A DNA stretch of 8,442 bases from assembly GCA_958426095.1 (NCBI GenBank), contig CATZYB010000115.1, positions 1-8,442 of the forward strand, given 5' to 3'. A program made the position numbers and the translations under genes. This stretch comes from an uncultured Lachnospiraceae bacterium. GTDB taxonomy: Bacteria; Bacillota; Clostridia; Lachnospirales; Lachnospiraceae. Below are positions 4,875 through 8,442 of the stretch, piece after piece. Every line of letters begins with the position of its first letter. Positions within the stretch are counted from its first letter, which is position 1. The notes below the pieces were generated by a model. That model searched no databases and was not told the DNA's origin. It saw only the letters and a list, made by a program, of their open reading frames with translations.

Positions 4875-6950
4875 TTGAAGTTTATTATAAAACACGAGAT
4901 TAAAGGAAGACTTCGTGTTCACATGAATCAAAAGCGAATGTCCTGTAAAGAAGCGGATACGCTTTTATATTATCTTTACCAGTTGCCAAATGTGACGGCG
5001 GCAAAGGTTTATGAACGTACAGGAGATGTGTCCATCTGTTATTCCGGACATCGACAGGAAGTATTGGAAGGACTGGCTCATTTTCGGTATGATATGGTAG
5101 AAGTGCCGGATAATTTTTTAGAAACTTCCGGACGGGAATTAAATGCTGAGTATCAGGAAAAGCTGATCATGCGGGTTTTGATGCGTATGGGAAGCAAGTT
5201 ATTTATACCTTATTCAGTGCGTGCTGTTTTAGCCTGTATCAAGTCGGTGAAATATATCCGCATGGGTATTGACAGTCTGAGAAGGCGGAAACTGGAAGTG
5301 TCTGTGCTGGATGCGACGGCCATCGGCGTGTCGCTCATCCGCCGGGATATGGATACGGCATCTTCCGTGATGTTCCTGCTCGGTATCGGAGAACTCCTGG
5401 AAGAGTGGACCCACAAGAAGTCCGTCGGCGATCTGGCCCGAAGTATGTCTTTGAATGTCAGCCGGGTATGGCTGGTTAAGGATGGTCAGGAAGTCTTAGT
5501 ATCCTCTTCAGAGGTTCAGCCGGGCGACAGTGTTGTTGTCCGCATGGGTAATGTGATTCCGTTTGACGGCGTTGTTATTTCTGGTGACGCCATGATCAAT
5601 CAGGCTTCACTGACTGGTGAATCTCTTCCGGTACATAAGGAAAAGGATGGCTATGTTTATGCCGGAACGGTTGTCGAGGAGGGAGAGATTATCCTCCAGG
5701 TGAAAAAGGTTTCCGGTTCTACCCGTTATGAAAAGATCGTCACCATGATTGAGGAATCGGAAAAACTGAAATCCGGCGCGGAGAGTCGGGCAGAGCATTT
5801 AGCAGATCAGCTTGTTCCGTATACCCTTTTAGGAACAGCCGGGGTATGGCTGGCAACGAGGAATGCGACGAAGGCGCTGGCCGTGCTGATGGTGGATTTT
5901 TCCTGTGCTTTGAAGCTGGCTATGCCGATCGCGGTACTCTCTGCTATTCGGGAAGCCGGACTTTATCATATGACAGTGAAAGGCGGAAAATATCTGGAAG
6001 CCGTGGCTGAAGCAGAAACTATTGTATTTGATAAAACAGGAACATTGACAAAGGCACAGCCGACAGTGAAAGAGGTCGTGACCTTTGGCGAGATGAATCC
6101 GAATGAAACACTTCGCATTGCAGCCTGCCTTGAGGAACATTTTCCTCATTCTATGGCAAAGGCCGTTGTTGAAGCGGCAAAATCCCGGGGACTTGAGCAT
6201 GAAGAGATGCATTCCAAGGTGGATTATATTGTCGCCCATGGCATATCTTCCAGCATTGAAGGTAAAAAAGTGGTTATCGGAAGTTATCATTTTGTGTTTG
6301 AAGATGAAAAATGCCGGATTCGGGAAGGCTATGAAGACAGATTTGACCAGCTTGCCCCGGAGTATTCTCATCTCTATCTGGCTGTAGAGGGTGTGCTGGA
6401 AGCTGTCATTTGTATCGAAGACCCCCTTCGGGAAGAGGCCGATGCGGTTATCCGGTCATTGAAAGCGGCCGGATTTAAGAAGGTCGTCATGATGACCGGA
6501 GACAGTGAGCGGACAGCGGCGGCTGTAGCGGCGAAGGTTGGTGTGGATGAGTATTATTCGGAGGTACTTCCGGAAGATAAGGCCCGTTTTGTCGAAGCCG
6601 AAAAGAAACTTGGAAAACGGGTCATCATGATCGGCGACGGTATCAATGATTCTCCGGCGCTTTCTGCAGCGGATGTGGGAATTGCCATCAGCGATGGCGC
6701 AGAAATTGCCAGAGAGATTGCGGACATTACCATTTCTGCCGATGATCTGTATGAGATTGTTACACTGAAGCTGCTCAGTGACAGCCTGATGCGGCGGATT
6801 CACAGCAACTACAGAAAAATTGTCGGATTTAATTCGGCGCTTATCGTTCTTGGTGTTGCCGGAATTATCCAGCCAACAACTTCAGCGTTTTTACATAATG
6901 CTTCCACATTGGGAATCAGCCTTGCAAGTATGAGAAACCTGATTTCATAA
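4875..6950 (+). CDS. P1B-type metal-transporting ATPase, CtpC-like, with atypical FSC ion motif
   Basis: Membrane pump that uses ATP to move a heavy-metal ion, most likely outward; 691 residues. Residues 1 to about 75 look like a ferredoxin-fold HMA domain (KGRLRVH, then NVTAAKVYERTGDVSICY) but lack the CxxC metal site. Hydrophobic segments lie near 85-110, 140-175, 306-355 and 650-690. The actuator domain has TGES (247-250). The phosphorylated D386 is in DKTGTLTKAQP. The nucleotide domain has HFPHSMAKAV (H422, H425) in place of the usual SEHPLA motif. The hinge has MTGD and GDGINDSPAL (587-596). The ion-site helix reads D341-F-S-C-A-L-K-L-A-M-P351: only one of the two Cys of the canonical CPC is kept and its Pro is Ser. 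The last helix starts FLHNAST, a pattern I recall from CtpC-like pumps. Start TTG 4875 has GGAGGG at 4863-4868, 6 bases away. The metal is undecided (Zn, Mn or other). Confidence 0.9.
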   Translation: MKFIIKHEIKGRLRVHMNQKRMSCKEADTLLYYLYQLPNVTAAKVYERTGDVSICYSGHRQEVLEGLAHFRYDMVEVPDNFLETSGRELNAEYQEKLIMRVLMRMGSKLFIPYSVRAVLACIKSVKYIRMGIDSLRRRKLEVSVLDATAIGVSLIRRDMDTASSVMFLLGIGELLEEWTHKKSVGDLARSMSLNVSRVWLVKDGQEVLVSSSEVQPGDSVVVRMGNVIPFDGVVISGDAMINQASLTGESLPVHKEKDGYVYAGTVVEEGEIILQVKKVSGSTRYEKIVTMIEESEKLKSGAESRAEHLADQLVPYTLLGTAGVWLATRNATKALAVLMVDFSCALKLAMPIAVLSAIREAGLYHMTVKGGKYLEAVAEAETIVFDKTGTLTKAQPTVKEVVTFGEMNPNETLRIAACLEEHFPHSMAKAVVEAAKSRGLEHEEMHSKVDYIVAHGISSSIEGKKVVIGSYHFVFEDEKCRIREGYEDRFDQLAPEYSHLYLAVEGVLEAVICIEDPLREEADAVIRSLKAAGFKKVVMMTGDSERTAAAVAAKVGVDEYYSEVLPEDKARFVEAEKKLGKRVIMIGDGINDSPALSAADVGIAISDGAEIAREIADITISADDLYEIVTLKLLSDSLMRRIHSNYRKIVGFNSALIVLGVAGIIQPTTSAFLHNASTLGISLASMRNLIS

Positions 6951-6964
6951 TTTAATCATTTCTG

Positions 6965-7019
6965 CCGTGGGCGATCTTAAGGGCCGGTCAAATTTTCGGC
7001 GAGGAAGGATCGTCCACGG
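6965..7019. terminator. Long stem-loop between convergent genes, possible bidirectional terminator
   Basis: CCGTGGGCGATC (6965-6976) pairs with GATCGTCCACGG (7008-7019): 12 positions, with one G.U pair on the plus-strand RNA. Inside it GCCG (6983-6986) pairs with CGGC (6997-7000), giving a two-part stem. It lies 14 bases after the ATPase stop and 12 bases from the stop of the convergent AraC gene, where a shared terminator is expected. The flanks are AT-rich but have no strong T-tract on either side, so it may act as a transcription barrier or 3'-end stabiliser. Confidence 0.55.
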
Positions 7020-7031
7020 TATAAAATAGTA

Positions 7032-8210
7032 TTAATTTCTTAAATTCAACTTCATTTCCTGGAATTGTTTTGGCGTCATTTTTTCGTATTTTTTAAACAT
7101 ACGGTAAAAATGAGGCGAATCGAAAAAACTCAGTCTCTGTACAATTTCTGAGACAGACATTCCTACACTCAGGCACAACTTTGCTTCCTGAATCTTTCTT
7201 TGATTAAAATATTTTGTGATCGATATTCCAACTTCTTTCTTAAAATGACGCCGCAGAGAACTTTCAGAAATGTAAAAATGTTTCGCCAGTTCGCTGACAT
7301 TGATAGAATCATATATTTTAAGATTAATATATTGGAGAATGGATTGAACGAGCGGCGAATGATCATTATCAGAAAGCTCATGGAGTTCTTTGGCAAAATG
7401 GATAATAGCGCTGTCTCTGACGGCCAGAACATCAACAAGAGTTTTCTGAGCTTCCACTTTTTTTATATAAAAATCTCTGAGCTGAAGAGATTTTGAAACG
7501 TCCTTTCCAGTCTGAATCGCCAGAGTGGCCAGCTTTTCTGTGATCACAATCGTATAGTTTTTTTCTGTCCGCAGTGAATCTCTGGTCGGTGTTGGAACGA
7601 CGCTGTGTCCGATATCTGCAATTCCCTTTTTTAGAAGAGCGAGGTCTCCCAGAGCTACAAGATTCAAAATTTTATTTTCATAATCAAACGCATAATGTTC
7701 AGTATCCGTTATATTTGTTTCTTTTTTCTGAATTTGAAGCGTATTCTGACACACTTGTTTATGGAGTTTCTCTGAATAAAGCTGCTCTAAATTTATATGG
7801 AATAAAAAGCCGAGCAGGACGAGAAAGTCACGGATATCCCCAAGGGAATAAACAGGAAGGGAACTATAATATTTCAAATAATCGTCTTCCCCTATTTTAT
7901 TCTCCGTAGAGAGCTTTTGAACAACTGTATCAAATTCACGTTTTATCAGTCGGTTTGTCAGGAATGGACCTATTGTAATGATAGCTTCTTTGTATTGCAG
8001 GAAAATAAAAATTTCTCTGAATGCGCCATAATTAAACCATACATAGGAATCGGCCGGCTTTTCATGAGTGAAATTGTATGAAACAATATAATTTCCATCT
8101 GAAACATAGGATTTTATGCGCTTAAAATCAGAATCAAATATCTGAACGGGCAATTGCATCGTAACATGCAAAGCTTTAATTTTTTTAAAATCATCTGGTG
8201 TAAGTTTCAT
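7032..8210 (-). CDS. AraC-family transcriptional regulator
   Basis: Cytoplasmic DNA-binding regulator, 392 residues, longer than the 280-300 of simple AraC proteins. The C-terminal part (about 290-390) is a double helix-turn-helix domain. The first HTH is in INVSELAKHFYISESSLRRHFKKEVGIS, the second in MSVSEIVQRLSFFDSPHFYRMFKKYEKMTPKQFQ, ending with the family's FKKxxxxTPKQF signature. The N-terminal about 280 residues are not a cupin arm that I recognise. They read as a mixed sensor domain (aromatic-rich, YVWFNYGAFREIFIFLQYKE, then a helical middle) like those of long AraC regulators in Firmicutes, including ones beside surface-protein genes in streptococci. ATG at 8210 has AAGGAG 10 bases upstream (minus strand; 8221-8226 on plus). 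It converges on the metal ATPase and probably faces away from it functionally. Its target may be the gene to the right of the window. Ligand unknown. Confidence 0.9.
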   Translation of the reverse strand: MKLTPDDFKKIKALHVTMQLPVQIFDSDFKRIKSYVSDGNYIVSYNFTHEKPADSYVWFNYGAFREIFIFLQYKEAIITIGPFLTNRLIKREFDTVVQKLSTENKIGEDDYLKYYSSLPVYSLGDIRDFLVLLGFLFHINLEQLYSEKLHKQVCQNTLQIQKKETNITDTEHYAFDYENKILNLVALGDLALLKKGIADIGHSVVPTPTRDSLRTEKNYTIVITEKLATLAIQTGKDVSKSLQLRDFYIKKVEAQKTLVDVLAVRDSAIIHFAKELHELSDNDHSPLVQSILQYINLKIYDSINVSELAKHFYISESSLRRHFKKEVGISITKYFNQRKIQEAKLCLSVGMSVSEIVQRLSFFDSPHFYRMFKKYEKMTPKQFQEMKLNLRN

Positions 8211-8257
8211 TTTATCTAAACTCCTTTATTACGTATCATACCATTTGATATACCGCA

Positions 8258-8286
8258 AGTATATGCTTTTAAGGCCAGCCAGGCAA
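8258..8286 (-). promoter_or_regulatory. Predicted proximal promoter of the AraC-type regulator
   Basis: On the minus strand: TTGCCT (8281-8286), a 17-base spacer and TATACT (8258-8263). The -10 is overlapped by an inverted repeat, ATATAC-cgcaa-GTATAT (8248-8264 on plus), which could be a site for self-regulation. The leader to the ATG would be about 40 bases. Confidence 0.4.
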
Positions 8287-8342
8287 AATAAGACGAATTA
8301 TACATTTTTGAAATCATTTATACATAATGCCTTTGAGGGGGG

Positions 8343-8370
8343 ATTGTATCATTTGGCAAATAATTGTAAA
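8343..8370 (-). promoter_or_regulatory. Possible distal promoter of the AraC-type regulator
   Basis: On the minus strand: TTTACA (8365-8370), a 16-base spacer and TACAAT (8343-8348), each 5 of 6 to consensus. It would give a leader of about 130 bases containing a run of C. In AT-rich DNA such matches arise by chance, so support is modest. The rest of 8211-8442 holds no gene: no frame there is long enough with a ribosome site. The purine-rich last bases (AAGAAGAGGCAA) might be the ribosome site of a rightward gene beyond the edge. Confidence 0.3.
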
Positions 8371-8442
8371 TAACATTTCGATTTTATCAAAAAGCTGGAC
8401 TTAAACACGTATTTGGATTTATAAGTAAAGAAGAAGAGGCAA

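Noticed and set aside
5829..6371. 180-codon minus-strand frame and a 94-codon plus-strand frame inside the ATPase
   Set aside because: Both cross the phosphorylation and nucleotide-binding domains of an intact ATPase and show no features of their own.
7200..7909. Plus-strand frames of 98 and 111 codons opposite the AraC gene
   Set aside because: They lie opposite a well-supported regulator, lack ribosome sites and have no recognisable protein pattern.
8308..8328. Plus-strand promoter TTGAAA...CATAAT near the right edge
   Set aside because: The spacer is only 9 bases, too short for a sigma-A promoter.

Overview
The window looks like chromosomal DNA from a Gram-positive anaerobe of the Bacillota, most likely Lachnospiraceae-like. 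The evidence is moderate GC, strong GGAGG-type Shine-Dalgarno sites, frequent TTG starts, an AGCS symporter, a VanRS-type two-component pair and an AraC regulator of a kind common in Firmicutes. The genus call is inference; no marker gene is present.

Layout, left to right. (1) At 2-1237 is the 3' part of an AGCS-family sodium:alanine/glycine symporter that runs off the left edge. (2) At 1328-3149 is a VanR/VanS-type response regulator and sensor kinase, overlapping and starting from a promoter with a perfect TATAAT. No van ligase, vanH, vanX or vanY gene follows, so the pair is an orphan within this window. (3) At 3150-3493 there is no gene. This stretch holds a good promoter followed by a 238-bp imperfect inverted repeat able to fold end to end into one long hairpin. 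(4) At 3494-4273 is a ZIP-family metal permease, probably transcribed through that hairpin. (5) At 4305-4364 is a compact regulatory region: a Fur-box-like dyad, then a second dyad lying on the -35 of a sigma-A promoter. (6) At 4410-6950 is a three-gene operon: a 26-residue membrane peptide, a 101-residue single-pass protein with a glycine-rich membrane segment and acidic tail, and a 691-residue P1B-type metal ATPase with a degenerate N-terminal HMA-like domain and an unusual Phe-Ser-Cys in place of Cys-Pro-Cys. (7) At 6965-7019 a long stem-loop separates this operon from (8) a convergent AraC-family regulator at 7032-8210 on the minus strand. (9) At 8211-8442 there is only the regulator's leader and promoter region.

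The most interesting part is the middle. A metal importer (ZIP) sits beside an ATPase operon whose small partner genes recall, in layout only, the mycobacterial PacL/CtpC zinc-efflux platforms, in which a small membrane protein clusters and assists a P-type ATPase. The promoter of that operon carries operator-like dyads, as expected for a metal-responsive switch. The tiny peptide, with its TTG start and a stop codon inside the next gene's ribosome site, is easy to overlook and is probably a real translated gene.
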